Positions 1 through 8,587 of a DNA stretch of 64,000 nt are shown piece by piece. Location of the stretch: assembly GCA_004020645.1 (NCBI GenBank), contig SAQL01000029.1, forward strand, positions 17,688 through 81,687. The letters are read 5' to 3'. Each line of letters begins with the position of its first letter. Position 1 is the first letter of the stretch. The stretch comes from Mesorhizobium sp. GTDB lineage: Bacteria; Pseudomonadota; Alphaproteobacteria; Rhizobiales; Rhizobiaceae. Made by a program: the position numbers and the translations under genes. A model generated the notes under the pieces. That model worked only from the letters and a program-made list of their open reading frames with translations, was not told the origin of the DNA and did no database searches.

Positions 1-1149
1 AGCTTCCTTCTCGGCCAGAGCCTGAGCCTTGGCCGCCTCTTTCTCGGCCTTGGCTGCCTCTATCGCGGCAAGCCTTTGCTCCTCGGCCTTCTGCTTGGCG
101 GCTTTCTCGGCGTCGAGCGCGGCCATCTTGCGGCCGGCCGGCGAATCGATGCGGCCCATGCGCGCCGTCTCGGTCACCGAGCCGTCGGCGTTGAACGACG
201 GCGGATCGATCGGCACGCGTTCGCCACGGGCGCGCTTCTTCGACCATTCGGAGACGATGCTGGCTTCCTTGATGCCGGCGATGGTCGGCTTGGGCGCCGG
301 CACGCTGGACTTGACCGCGCCGTTGAAAGCCGCCTCGTAGGTGCTCTGATAGGCATTGAAGGCGCTCTTCAGCGAATCCGGCTGCGTCGTCGCGGGGCAG
401 GCACCGGCCGGATCGAAGGTCGCGCCGTCAGCCGCGACCTGGTTGAAGACATAGCGCTTCTCGCAGACATCGACCTTCGGCGGCACTTTGGTGATTTCGA
501 AATTGTCGTAGCCGACCTTCAGCATCTTCCAGAATTCGTAGTTCGGATCTTTGCGATAACGCGCCATGTTGGCGGCGGTCATGCGGAACGGAAAGGCCTG
601 GATCTGGAACTCGGTCTGCCCGCCCTGGAAGGCATCGCGGCCGAAGGCGTAGATCTGCTCGATCTGCGCGTCGGTCATCGAATAGCAGCCCGACGACGAG
701 CAGGCGCCATGGACCATCAGATGGGAACCGGTGCGGCCATTGGCGCGATCGTAGGCGTTGGGATAGCCGATGTTGAAGGCAAGGTGGTAGCTCGACCGCG
801 GATTCATCTGCGCCGGACGGACCGTATAGAAGCCCTCCGGCGCCTGGCGGTCGCCTTCGGTGTATTTGGGACCCAGCTTGCCCGACCATTTGCAGATGTC
901 GTAGCTGGCGACCAGGTCGTAGCGGCCGTTGGTCTTGGCCTTCCAGATTTCGAGCTTGCCCTCTTCCTTGAAGATGCGGGCCATCACCGGCGAGGTGCGG
1001 GTCATGCCCTTGGCCTTCATGCTGGCCAGGATCTTGTCGGGCAGCGGCTTGTTGGCCTGGGGGGCAAAATCCTTCATCGAAGAATCGGTGCAGCCGGCGA
1101 CGCCTATCGCGGCAATCACAAGTCCGGTGCGGGCAAGCTTGGCAAACAT
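1..1149 (-). CDS. L,D-transpeptidase (YkuD/YafK type) lipoprotein, partial
   Basis: 383 codons are visible and the stop lies beyond the left edge. The product should cross-link or remodel peptidoglycan, or anchor proteins to it, from the periplasm. The N-terminus is a lipoprotein signal (hydrophobic residues 9-19, lipobox VAGC, Cys20). Residues about 65-200 form the YkuD domain: His147 and the motif HGACSSSGC with catalytic Cys155. The visible C-terminus becomes an Ala/Lys/Glu-rich helix, probably a coiled coil. The ATG at 1147-1149 was chosen because it gives an intact lipobox. It is transcribed in the same direction as accA, about 270 bases downstream of it. The family is clear; the exact substrate is not. 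Confidence 0.9.
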   Translation of the reverse strand, partial: MFAKLARTGLVIAAIGVAGCTDSSMKDFAPQANKPLPDKILASMKAKGMTRTSPVMARIFKEEGKLEIWKAKTNGRYDLVASYDICKWSGKLGPKYTEGDRQAPEGFYTVRPAQMNPRSSYHLAFNIGYPNAYDRANGRTGSHLMVHGACSSSGCYSMTDAQIEQIYAFGRDAFQGGQTEFQIQAFPFRMTAANMARYRKDPNYEFWKMLKVGYDNFEITKVPPKVDVCEKRYVFNQVAADGATFDPAGACPATTQPDSLKSAFNAYQSTYEAAFNGAVKSSVPAPKPTIAGIKEASIVSEWSKKRARGERVPIDPPSFNADGSVTETARMGRIDSPAGRKMAALDAEKAAKQKAEEQRLAAIEAAKAEKEAAKAQALAEKEA

Positions 1150-1332
1150 GGCTATGTCTTTTCTTTCGGACCGCAGGCATCAACGCCGCAACCCTAAGTC
1201 CGTTAACCTTGAAAATTCCTTACTGCAAGCGCCGGGCCCTACGGCAATCCGATTGAAACGAGTGCAGCGGCATTTTTGTGGCGAAGGTGCTCAATCTCGC
1301 CACATTGCGGCGCCGAAACAGTCTCGCGGGCC

Positions 1333-1350
1333 GTCCGATTGAAATCGGAC
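1333..1350. repeat. Small inverted repeat in the accA-ldt gap
   Basis: GTCCGATT and AATCGGAC form an 8-bp perfect stem with a 2-base centre. No T-run follows on either strand, so it is not a standard terminator. It may be a fragment of a larger decayed repeat. Confidence 0.4.
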
Positions 1351-1370
1351 AGCCTGAATCTTCTTGTTTG

Positions 1371-1420
1371 ACCATGATCTTTTCCGAAAACCGGTACCCA
1401 CTTTTTGGGATCATGGTCTA
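1371..1420. repeat. Palindromic repeat family A, copy 1
   Basis: The ends ACCATGATC and GATCATGGT are inverted, and the core carries CCGAAAACCGG next to CCCACTTTTTGGG. The same design recurs at 13401-13550, 23071-23241 and 29714-29772. Read on the minus strand the element begins with the accA stop codon TAG, so the gene ends inside the repeat. Confidence 0.8.
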
Positions 1421-2368
1421 GAGGTTTCGCCCCATAGCCAGGTATTTCTCGCGGCGCTCCTCGCGAAAATCGGTGTTGGCGCCGGAGAATTCCTTCATCG
1501 TTTTGGCGATGAGATCGCCGGTGGCGGCAATCACCGTTTCCGGGCCACGATGGGCGCCGCCGAGCGGTTCGGGAATGATGGCGTCGATGATCTTCAGCTC
1601 CAGCAGATCCTGGGCGGTGATCTTCATATTGGTCGCCGCATCCTTCGAGCGGGTGGTGTCGCGCCACAGGATCGAGGCGGCGCCCTCCGGCGAGATCACC
1701 GAATAGATGGCGTGTTCGAGCATGTAGACGCGGTTGGCGGTGGCGATCGCGATGGCGCCGCCCGAGCCGCCTTCGCCGATGACCACCGAGATCGACGGCA
1801 CCTTCAGGCCGAGACAGGCCGAAGTCGAACGGGCAATGGCTTCCGCCTGGCCGCGCTCCTCGGCATTGACGCCGGGATAGGCGCCGGCCGTGTCGACCAG
1901 CGTCAGCAACGGGATATCGAAGCGGTCGGCGAGTTCCATCAGCCGCACCGCCTTGCGGTAGCCCTCCGGTCGCACCGAGCCGAAATTATGCCTCAGCCGG
2001 CTGGCTGTGTCCGAACCCTTTTCCTGGCCGATGATCGCTACCGGCTCGCCGCGGAAGCGGGCGAAGCCGCCGACGATCGCCTGGTCCTCGCCGAAATTGC
2101 GGTCGCCGGCAAGCGGGGTGAAATCGCTGAACAGGCCCTTGATGTAGTCGACGCAATGCGGCCTGTCCGGATGGCGCGCCACCTGCACCTTCTGCCACGG
2201 GGTCAGTGCCTTATAAGTGTCGCGCAAGGCGTCGCGCACGCGTTTCTCGAGACGGCTGATCTCATCGCCGACATCGACCGCCTCGCCATTCTCGGCGAGC
2301 TTCTTCAGTTCGAGGATCTTGCCTTCGAGATCGGCGACCGGCTTTTCGAAATCGAGGTAATTGTACAT
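1418..2368 (-). CDS. accA: Acetyl-CoA carboxylase carboxyltransferase subunit alpha
   Basis: 316 residues, the normal family length. It transfers the carboxyl group from carboxybiotin to acetyl-CoA, the first committed step of fatty acid synthesis, in a cytosolic complex with AccD. The N-terminus MYNYLDFEKPVADLEG is the usual rhizobial AccA start. The coding frame stays open 28 codons further upstream, but that extension has no family resemblance, so the ATG at 2366-2368 was chosen. The carboxyltransferase glycine-rich segment GEGGSGGAIAIA and the segment YSVISPEGAASILW are present. The stop codon TAG is part of palindromic repeat A1. Confidence 0.97.
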   Translation of the reverse strand: MYNYLDFEKPVADLEGKILELKKLAENGEAVDVGDEISRLEKRVRDALRDTYKALTPWQKVQVARHPDRPHCVDYIKGLFSDFTPLAGDRNFGEDQAIVGGFARFRGEPVAIIGQEKGSDTASRLRHNFGSVRPEGYRKAVRLMELADRFDIPLLTLVDTAGAYPGVNAEERGQAEAIARSTSACLGLKVPSISVVIGEGGSGGAIAIATANRVYMLEHAIYSVISPEGAASILWRDTTRSKDAATNMKITAQDLLELKIIDAIIPEPLGGAHRGPETVIAATGDLIAKTMKEFSGANTDFREERREKYLAMGRNL

Positions 2369-2467
2369 TCTTGAGCGGACCGATAAGCCGGGAGGCAATG
2401 ACTGACGGAACCTGGGAAATAAAGGCTCCGGGCGGTGGAACGTCGCCCTCACATAGCGATATGACGT

Positions 2468-3385
2468 CTAGTCGGCAAGCGGATGATGATCGTTGACCAG
2501 CCGCACCAGCCGCTCCTCCAGCACATGTGTGTAAATCTGCGTCGTTGAAATATCGGCATGGCCAAGCAACTGCTGCACGGCCCTGAGATCGGCGCCGTTC
2601 TGCAGCAGATGGCTGGCGAAAGCATGGCGCAGCACATGCGGCGATATTTTCGCCGAGGCGATGCCGGCGCGCGCGGCAAGGCCCTTCAGGTCGCGGGCGA
2701 AGACCTGCCTGGAGAGATAGCCGCTGTCGCTTGCTGCCGGGAACAGGAACGGGCTATCTGCGAAAGCTGGCACCGTTGCCCGGGCAGCGAGCCAGGCCCG
2801 CATCGCCATGCGCGCCTTTACCGACAGCGGCACCATGCGTTCCTTGTCACCCTTGCCGCGCACCATGAAGAAACGATCGTCGCGCAGCGCCACCGTCACC
2901 GGCAGGCCGACCAGTTCGGAGACGCGCAGGCCGGTGGCGTAGAGCACCTCGACCAGCGCATGCAGGCGCAACGCCGCCAGCCTGTCGCCATCGTTCAGCG
3001 AGGCATCAGCTGCTTCTTGCGCCGCACGGTCGATCAGCCGGCCGGTGTCGGCCTCGCTCATCGTCTTCGGCAGCGGCCGGCCTTTCTTCGGACTGTCCAG
3101 GGTTCCGGTCGGGTCGTCGCGGCGCAGGCCTTCAGCATAGAGGAACTTGAAGAACTGGCGGATCGCCGACAGTTTGCGTGCCTGCGAGGTGGCGGCAAAG
3201 CCGCGCGCGGCGACATCATCGAGATAGGCGCGGATATCGGCGGCGGCGGCACCCGCGAGCCCGCCGCCGATCTCGGCCGAAGCGTCTTCGAGGTCGCGGC
3301 GATAGCTGGAAAGCGTGTTTTCGGCAGCGCCGCGCTCAGCACTCATCATTTCCAGAAAGGCTTCGATGCGGGCAGCGCTGTTCAT
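2468..3385 (-). CDS. xerD: Site-specific tyrosine recombinase XerD
   Basis: 305 residues. With XerC it resolves chromosome dimers at dif during division. An N-terminal SAM-like core-binding domain (about residues 1-90) is followed by the catalytic domain. All catalytic residues are visible: Arg154 (TGLRVSEL), Lys178 (RGKGDKERM), His250 and Arg253 (HVLRHAFASH), His276 (LLGHADIS) and Tyr285. It lies 99 bases upstream of accA on the same strand, so cotranscription is possible. XerC is the alternative name, but the sequence and the neighbourhood next to accA and aroK fit XerD. Confidence 0.94.
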   Translation of the reverse strand: MNSAARIEAFLEMMSAERGAAENTLSSYRRDLEDASAEIGGGLAGAAAADIRAYLDDVAARGFAATSQARKLSAIRQFFKFLYAEGLRRDDPTGTLDSPKKGRPLPKTMSEADTGRLIDRAAQEAADASLNDGDRLAALRLHALVEVLYATGLRVSELVGLPVTVALRDDRFFMVRGKGDKERMVPLSVKARMAMRAWLAARATVPAFADSPFLFPAASDSGYLSRQVFARDLKGLAARAGIASAKISPHVLRHAFASHLLQNGADLRAVQQLLGHADISTTQIYTHVLEERLVRLVNDHHPLAD

Positions 3386-3393
3386 TTCTCTTG

Positions 3394-3465
3394 GGTCAGT
3401 TTTTCCAGATTCAGTTTTACTTGATTCAGTTTTTACTTGATTCAGTTCTTCTGGGGATTCAGCTT
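3394..3465. repeat. Short tandem repeat before xerD
   Basis: Direct copies of a TTGATTCAGTTTTTAC-like unit, about 17 bases each, appear two to three times with degenerate flanking copies. They fill the gap between the xerD start and the end of the 50-residue gene, whose stop codon lies inside the array. Confidence 0.6.
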
Positions 3466-3594
3466 TTCGGGAGGGATGCGTACGCTCATTTCGGCCTTTC
3501 TCGGCTCGACGAACATCGCCAGAGCAAACATCGCGCCATAGACAATGCCGGCCAGAATCGTGAGCGTCACGACAAAGCGGAACAGTGTCGGCAT
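3442..3594 (-). CDS. Small single-span membrane protein (50 aa), unknown function
   Basis: The product is 50 residues: a hydrophobic segment at about residues 5-28 (FRFVVTLTILAGIVYGAMF), then a short basic/proline-rich tail ending PPEKLNPQKN. GGGCGA seven bases before the ATG is a plausible ribosome binding site. It is placed head-to-tail with xerD and divergent from aroK. I recall similar short proteins beside xerD/aroK in other rhizobia but know no function. The bounded hydrophobic segment argues that it is real. Confidence 0.7.
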   Translation of the reverse strand: MPTLFRFVVTLTILAGIVYGAMFALAMFVEPRKAEMSVRIPPEKLNPQKN

Positions 3595-3805
3595 CAATTT
3601 TCGCCCGTCTTGTTGTTCTGCGTTTCCAAACCCTGTGCCCTTATGAGACGCCAATCCGGCCAATTCAAGGGCGAAGCTCGGATGACGCGCGGCCGCGCCA
3701 CGCTTGACGCAATCAGGCTTTTGATGTCGATACGCCGGCAAAGAGGGCCTAAGCAGGTATTCGTGGGCGGGCACATGAATGCCTGCTTGGATTCTTTGGC
3801 TTGGC

Positions 3806-3850
3806 GCAGGTTCTTGTCGCAAAACGTGGGACACTTTTCTCGGAACCTGC
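3806..3850. repeat. Palindromic repeat, family B variant
   Basis: Ends GCAGGTTC and GAACCTGC are perfectly inverted. The centre (CGCAAAACGTGGGACACTTTT) resembles the centre of the family B copies at 21495-21604 and 42003-42106. It lies just upstream of aroK. Confidence 0.6.
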
Positions 3851-3869
3851 TTAGAAACATCATGGTGTC

Positions 3870-4475
3870 ATGAACGCGCTACCGGCAAATCCCCCTGATG
3901 AGAGCCATGCCGCGCTGCTCGGCCGGCTGGGCAACCGTTCCATCGTCTTTGTCGGCCTTATGGGCGCCGGCAAGACGGCGATCGGCCGCAAGGTGGCGGC
4001 GATCCTGGGGCTGCCTTTCATGGACAGCGATCAGGAGATCGAAAGCGTGTCGCGCATGAGCGTCCCGGAACTGTTCGAACGCTATGGCGAGCCCGAATTC
4101 CGGGCGCTGGAGCAGCGCGTCATCCTGCGCGTGCTGGAACACGGGCCGCAGGTGCTGTCAACGGGCGGCGGCGCCTTCATGAGCGCGCAGACGCGAGAGG
4201 CCATTGCCGGCCATGGCGTGTCGGTATGGCTGAAGGCCGAGATCGACCTCTTGATGGACCGCGTTTCCAAGAAGCAGAACCGGCCGCTCCTGAAAAGCGC
4301 CGATCCCCGCGCCGTGATCGAGCGGTTGATGGCCGAGCGCTATCCGGTCTACGCAGCCGCAGATGTCACCGTGCCGACCCGCGACGATCGCAAGGAGGTC
4401 ATTGCGGCCGAGGTGGTGAACGCGCTTTGCGGGTATTTCGGCGTTGCAGCCGCGACAGGCGAGGTGCGCTCGTGA
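3870..4475 (+). CDS. aroK: Shikimate kinase
   Basis: 201 residues. It phosphorylates shikimate at the 3-hydroxyl with ATP, the fifth step of the shikimate pathway, in the cytosol. The P-loop GLMGAGKT is at residues 29-36. The shikimate-binding segment FMDSDQEIE and the STGGGAF loop follow. The N-terminal extension of about 20 residues before the P-loop strand is common in rhizobia. The stop overlaps the aroB GTG start (GTGA), so the two genes are translationally coupled. Confidence 0.96.
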   Translation: MNALPANPPDESHAALLGRLGNRSIVFVGLMGAGKTAIGRKVAAILGLPFMDSDQEIESVSRMSVPELFERYGEPEFRALEQRVILRVLEHGPQVLSTGGGAFMSAQTREAIAGHGVSVWLKAEIDLLMDRVSKKQNRPLLKSADPRAVIERLMAERYPVYAAADVTVPTRDDRKEVIAAEVVNALCGYFGVAAATGEVRS

Positions 4476-5677
4476 GCAGCAATGCGACAGTCACCGTCGA
4501 AGTCGGGCTCGGCGATCGTGCCTATGACATATTGATCGGCTCCGGCCTGCTTTTGCGCGCCGGCACCGAGATTTCGCGCCGCCTGCCCGGCACGCGCGCC
4601 GCGGTGGTCACCGACGTCAACGTCGCCGCCGCCCATCTCGATACGTTAAAGGCCGGCCTCGAAAAGGGCGGCATCCAGCCTGCCGTCATCACGCTGCCGG
4701 CTGGGGAAAAAACCAAGAGTTTTGCGCATCTCGAAGAGGTGGTGGACGGCGTCCTCGCCGCAAGACTGGAACGCGGCGATGTCGTCATCGCGCTCGGCGG
4801 CGGTGTCATCGGCGACCTGGCCGGCTTTGCCGCCGGCATCGTGCGCCGCGGCATGAATTTCGTGCAGATCCCGACTTCGCTGCTGGCGCAGGTCGACTCT
4901 TCCGTTGGCGGCAAGACCGGCATCAACAGTGCGCGCGGCAAGAACCTCGTCGGCGTCTTCCATCAGCCGAAACTGGTGCTGGCCGATACCGAAGTGCTCG
5001 ACACGCTGCCGATCCGGGAATTTCGCGCCGGTTACGCCGAACTCGCCAAATACGGGCTCATCGATCGCCCCGACTTCTTCGCCTGGCTTGAGCAAAACTG
5101 GGGCAAAGTGTTTGCCGGCGGCCCGGAGCGAGCCGAGGCCATCGGCGAAGCCTGCCGCGCCAAGGCCGATGTCGTCGCCCGCGACGAGTTCGAGACCGGC
5201 GACCGCGCGCTGCTCAATCTCGGCCACACGTTCGGCCATGCGCTCGAGGCCGCCACCCAATATGACAGCGCCCGTCTCGTCCACGGCGAGGGAGTCGCCA
5301 TCGGCATGGCGCTGGCTTATCGCTTTTCGTCACGCCTCAATCTGGCAAGTCCCGACGATGCGGTGCGCGTCGAGACGCATCTTCGCGCCGTTGGCCTGCC
5401 CTGGCGCATGGCCGATATCCCGGGCGAATTGCCTGATGCCGAGGCGCTGCTCGCCTTCATCACGCAGGACAAGAAGGTGTCGCGCGGCGCGCTGACCTTC
5501 ATCCTGACGCGCGGCATCGGCCAGGCCTTCATCGCCAAGGATGTGCCGGCGTCGGAAGTGCTGTCGTTTCTGAGGGAGAACCATCCGGGGCAGCAGGAAA
5601 GCCGCCCGGGTCAGCCGAAAGGCAGCCCGGGTCAGCAAAGAGGCCGACTGGGTCAGCCGAAAGGCAGCCCGGGATGA
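4472..5677 (+). CDS. aroB: 3-dehydroquinate synthase with a heptad-repeat tail
   Basis: 401 residues. It converts DAHP to 3-dehydroquinate, the second step of the shikimate pathway, using NAD and a metal. The frame is open from 4226, but the real start is the GTG at 4472 overlapping the aroK stop, which gives the family N-terminus (VEVGLGDRAYDILIG). The NAD-binding GGGVIGDLAGFAA and the metal-binding EXXXK and GHTFGHALE segments are present. The last 28 residues are four heptads (QQESRPG, QPKGSPG, QQRGRLG, QPKGSPG), beyond the normal end of the enzyme. The stop overlaps the next ATG. Confidence 0.95.
   Translation: MSSNATVTVEVGLGDRAYDILIGSGLLLRAGTEISRRLPGTRAAVVTDVNVAAAHLDTLKAGLEKGGIQPAVITLPAGEKTKSFAHLEEVVDGVLAARLERGDVVIALGGGVIGDLAGFAAGIVRRGMNFVQIPTSLLAQVDSSVGGKTGINSARGKNLVGVFHQPKLVLADTEVLDTLPIREFRAGYAELAKYGLIDRPDFFAWLEQNWGKVFAGGPERAEAIGEACRAKADVVARDEFETGDRALLNLGHTFGHALEAATQYDSARLVHGEGVAIGMALAYRFSSRLNLASPDDAVRVETHLRAVGLPWRMADIPGELPDAEALLAFITQDKKVSRGALTFILTRGIGQAFIAKDVPASEVLSFLRENHPGQQESRPGQPKGSPGQQRGRLGQPKGSPG
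5588..5676 (+). repeat. 21-base tandem repeat coding the AroB tail
   Basis: About four copies of a 21-base unit (CAGCCGAAAGGCAGCCCGGG plus one base) keep the reading frame and translate as heptads ending in PG or LG. The array ends at the aroB stop codon. Confidence 0.85.
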
Positions 5678-6567
5678 ACGAGGCCGGCTGGGTTGTCGCT
5701 GCTGTCCTGGCCGGGCTCGGCCTGCTCGCTTTCGCCTTTCGCGCGCGCCTGCTCGCCGCCTTCGGCTATGAACTGCAGCGCATCGAGCCGCAGCATTCGA
5801 ACCATGATGAAGCGCGCGGCGCCGTCGACGATTTTCGGCGCGACGGCCAGGTGGTGCGCGAGGATCGCGCCCGCATCGGTCGCCTGTCCGATCTCGACGA
5901 GCTCGAAGTGTCCGATGTCATGGTCCATCGCACCAACATGCGCTCGGTCAATGCCGACAATCCGCCGGAAGCGGTGGTGCGCGAGATCCTGCAGAGCCCG
6001 CATACCCGGATGCCCTTGTGGAAGGGCTCGCTCGACAACATCGTCGGCGTGCTGCATGCCAAGGACCTGCTGCGCGCGCTGAACGATGTCGGCAACGACT
6101 TTTCCCAGATCGACGTCATGAAGATCGCGACAAAACCGTGGTTCGTGCCCGACACCACGACGCTGCAGGAACAGCTCAACGCCTTTCTGCGCCGCAAGGC
6201 GCATTTCGCCATCGTCGTCGACGAGTATGGCGAGGTCGAGGGGCTGGTGACGCTGGAGGACATCATCGAGGAGATCGTCGGCGAGATCGCCGACGAGCAC
6301 GATATCGACATGCAGGGGGTCAAGCAGGAAGCCGACGGCTCCGTTGTCGTCGACGGCACTGTGTCGATCCGTGACCTGAACCGGGCGCTCGACTGGAACC
6401 TGCCGGACGAAGAAGCCACCACCATTGCCGGTCTCGTCATCCACGAGACGCAATTGATTCCGGACGAGAAGCAGGCTTTCACCTTTCACGGCAAGCGCTT
6501 CGTCGTCATGAAACGCGACAAGAACCGGATCGCAAGGCTGAGGATCAGGCCGGCCGGCGACATTTAG
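5674..6567 (+). CDS. CorC/HlyC-type CBS-pair protein lacking the DUF21 membrane domain
   Basis: 297 residues. Residues 5-25 form one hydrophobic span. Residues about 75-195 hold two CBS motifs (VSDVMVHRTNMRSVN...VGVLHAKDLL and HFAIVVDEYGEVEGLVTLEDIIEEIVGEI). Residues about 210-290 form the CorC_HlyC transporter-associated domain. Rhizobial proteins of this family at this locus normally carry a four-helix DUF21/CNNM domain of about 180 residues before the CBS pair. Here that domain is absent, and the span joins straight to the pre-CBS helix. It is coupled to aroB by an ATGA overlap. Homologues are linked to Mg or Co efflux or to membrane integrity; activity of this short form is uncertain. Confidence 0.85.
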   Translation: MNEAGWVVAAVLAGLGLLAFAFRARLLAAFGYELQRIEPQHSNHDEARGAVDDFRRDGQVVREDRARIGRLSDLDELEVSDVMVHRTNMRSVNADNPPEAVVREILQSPHTRMPLWKGSLDNIVGVLHAKDLLRALNDVGNDFSQIDVMKIATKPWFVPDTTTLQEQLNAFLRRKAHFAIVVDEYGEVEGLVTLEDIIEEIVGEIADEHDIDMQGVKQEADGSVVVDGTVSIRDLNRALDWNLPDEEATTIAGLVIHETQLIPDEKQAFTFHGKRFVVMKRDKNRIARLRIRPAGDI

Positions 6568-6647
6568 TAGGCTCTGTCCCGGCTAACCAATCCTTGACTG
6601 GACGCTTGCCGCGCCGGCGTGCACTTTCGACTCTGGACTGTCTGGAG

Positions 6648-7457
6648 ATGACGGTGATCGATCGGCGAACCCTGCTTTTGATATCGATGGCTTTGTTGCC
6701 GGCCAGCGCTTCGGCGGCATCGCGCCGGCGCTCGCCGTCTCCGCAAACCTTCGACTACGGACCGGCCAGGCTCGACGTCTACTCACTTGATGGCGCAAGC
6801 TCCCTGCCTGTGGTCCTTTTCATCCATGGCGGTGCCTGGCGGGCCGGCAACCGCACCAACGTCGACGTCAAGCCGGCCTTCCTGCTCGACAATGGCTTCT
6901 GCTTCGTCTCCATCGGCTACCGGTTGCTGCCTAAGGCCGATGTCGCCACCCAGGCCGAGGATGTCGAGCAGGCATATCGCTATGTGCGCGCCAACATCGC
7001 CAGATACGGCGGCGATCCGAACCGGATAGCGGTCATGGGGCATTCGGCCGGCGGCCATCTCGCCGCACTGACCGGGCTGCGCGGCGGTTTGCCCGGCGTC
7101 GCGGCGCTGGTACTGAACGACACCAGGGCCTTTGACCTGGAGGCGCTTGCGAGGAGCGGCGGCATGACACCGGCCTATGCCCGGGCCTTTCCCGACCCGG
7201 CGCAGTGGCGCGCACTGTCGCCTGCCATCCATGTCGGGAGCCGCAAACATCCGCCGACCTTCATCGCCTATTCGCGCGCATCGGGTCGTGAGGCAGCCTC
7301 ACGGGCCTTCGCCGAGCGCCTGCGGGCGACCGGAACGGAGGTGACACTGTTCGACGGCAGCGCCTATTCGCACATGTCGATCAATCGCGATTTCGGCGAC
7401 GAAGGCGACGCCTTGACCGGTGCGGTGATGATTTTCCTGAGGGCGACGCTCGGCTGA
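6648..7457 (+). CDS. Exported alpha/beta hydrolase (BD-FAE/esterase-like)
   Basis: About 269 residues. The N-terminus is a signal peptide (RRTLLLISMALLPASASAA, cut near ASA-A). The oxyanion motif HGGAW and the nucleophile elbow GHSAGG are present, with a histidine near the C-terminus (SAYSHMS). This is the esterase/lipase fold, close to kynurenine formamidase-like hydrolases, acting in the periplasm. The ATG at 6648 is followed six bases later by an in-frame GTG that is better spaced from GGAG (6644-6647), so the true start may be 6654. Substrate unknown. Confidence 0.85.
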   Translation: MTVIDRRTLLLISMALLPASASAASRRRSPSPQTFDYGPARLDVYSLDGASSLPVVLFIHGGAWRAGNRTNVDVKPAFLLDNGFCFVSIGYRLLPKADVATQAEDVEQAYRYVRANIARYGGDPNRIAVMGHSAGGHLAALTGLRGGLPGVAALVLNDTRAFDLEALARSGGMTPAYARAFPDPAQWRALSPAIHVGSRKHPPTFIAYSRASGREAASRAFAERLRATGTEVTLFDGSAYSHMSINRDFGDEGDALTGAVMIFLRATLG

Positions 7458-7460
7458 GGT

Positions 7461-7763
7461 CTACCATCTGGTCTTTTCGTCCGGCGCGGCCGGCTCGATC
7501 GCCAGCGCGTGGACACCAGCCTTCAACTCGTCGGCCAGCAATGCGTTGACCGCGCGGTGGCGCTCGATGCGGCTCATGCCGGCGAAGGCCGAGGAGACGA
7601 TGCGGACGCGGAAATGCGTCTCGCCGGTGCCGTCATAGGTGCCGTGATGATCGGAGTCCTGATGGTGGTGGCCGGCATGGAGATGGCTTTCGTTGATGAT
7701 GACCAGCCGCTCCGGCGAGAACGCCTTCTTCAACTTGCCTTCCATCGTCGACTGTATGGACAT
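7461..7763 (-). CDS. BolA family protein
   Basis: 100 residues. BolA proteins bind monothiol glutaredoxins through a shared Fe-S cluster and influence iron homeostasis and morphology. The histidine-rich loop (ESHLHAGHHHQDSDHHG) and the conserved segments ETHFRVRIVSSAF and RHRAVNALLADEL are present. It converges on the hydrolase gene with only three bases between stops. The adjacent J-domain gene and cobST are common neighbours in rhizobia. Confidence 0.92.
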   Translation of the reverse strand: MSIQSTMEGKLKKAFSPERLVIINESHLHAGHHHQDSDHHGTYDGTGETHFRVRIVSSAFAGMSRIERHRAVNALLADELKAGVHALAIEPAAPDEKTRW

Positions 7764-7966
7764 TCGTACTTCCCTTCACCACATATGGCGGGCGCATGAC
7801 CCCCGAAAATCGGCGCCCTTTGCGCGTCCGGAAGGACGCGCGGTGCCGTCGCCGCGACAAAATTCGCCGATCGCCCGCTTAAATGCCGCGATTCAGCGGT
7901 TAGGGCGATCATCGCGAAAATGTCAATTCTTGTTTCGCACCGGCGAACAGCCCATAAATGGGTGAG

Positions 7967-8587
7967 ATGAAACCGTACCCCAAATATTTCGAGAAAATCC
8001 GCATCCGCCCGGAGAAGGATGCGGAGCTGAAGTCGCACTCGCCGATCTGCCAGTGGGACGGTTGCAAGGAGGCCGGCACCCATCGCGCGCCGGTCGGACG
8101 CATGAAGGAGGGCGAATATTTTCAGTTCTGCTTCGATCATGTGCGCGAGTACAACAAGGGCTTCAATTATTTCTCCGGTGTCCCCGATACCGAGATCGCC
8201 CGCTTTCAGAAGGAAGCGATGACCGGCCACCGGCCGACATGGAAGATGGGCGTCAACGGCGCCTCGACGCGCTCTTCGCCCGATTTCGCCCAGCAGCGTT
8301 CCGGCCGCGCCGGCTATTACAACCGCATGCGCGATCCGTTCGACCTGTTCAAAGGTCCGAAGGATCCGCGCGAAGCCCGCGAGCGCAAGGCCAAGCCGCT
8401 TGAGGCCAAGGCGCTGGAAACGCTTGGCCTTGATACAAAGGCGACTGGCACGGACATCAAGGCGCGTTATAAGGAACTGGTGAAACGCCACCATCCGGAT
8501 GCGAATGGCGGCGACAGAGGTTCGGAAGACCGGTTCCGCGATGTGCTCCAGGCCTACCGCGTGCTCAAGCAGGCAGGATTGTGCTGA
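7967..8587 (+). CDS. J-domain (DnaJ-class) protein
   Basis: 206 residues from the ATG at 7967 (an ATG three codons earlier is also possible). The C-terminal 60 residues are a J domain with the HPD motif (KRHHPDANGG), which would stimulate DnaK ATPase. The N-terminal 100 residues carry three Cys and a His (CQWDGCKEAGTH...FCFDH) that could bind a metal. This architecture is typical of the alphaproteobacterial protein found next to cobS. Cytosolic; client unknown. Confidence 0.88.
   Translation: MKPYPKYFEKIRIRPEKDAELKSHSPICQWDGCKEAGTHRAPVGRMKEGEYFQFCFDHVREYNKGFNYFSGVPDTEIARFQKEAMTGHRPTWKMGVNGASTRSSPDFAQQRSGRAGYYNRMRDPFDLFKGPKDPREARERKAKPLEAKALETLGLDTKATGTDIKARYKELVKRHHPDANGGDRGSEDRFRDVLQAYRVLKQAGLC

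Noticed and set aside
76..1197. Long plus-strand open frame opposite the L,D-transpeptidase
   Set aside because: It is a mirror frame of a clear protein with lipobox and YkuD motif; it has no recognisable domain.
4226..4471. Upstream extension of aroB from 4226
   Set aside because: It overlaps aroK in another frame and has no family similarity. The GTG at 4472 gives the normal AroB N-terminus.
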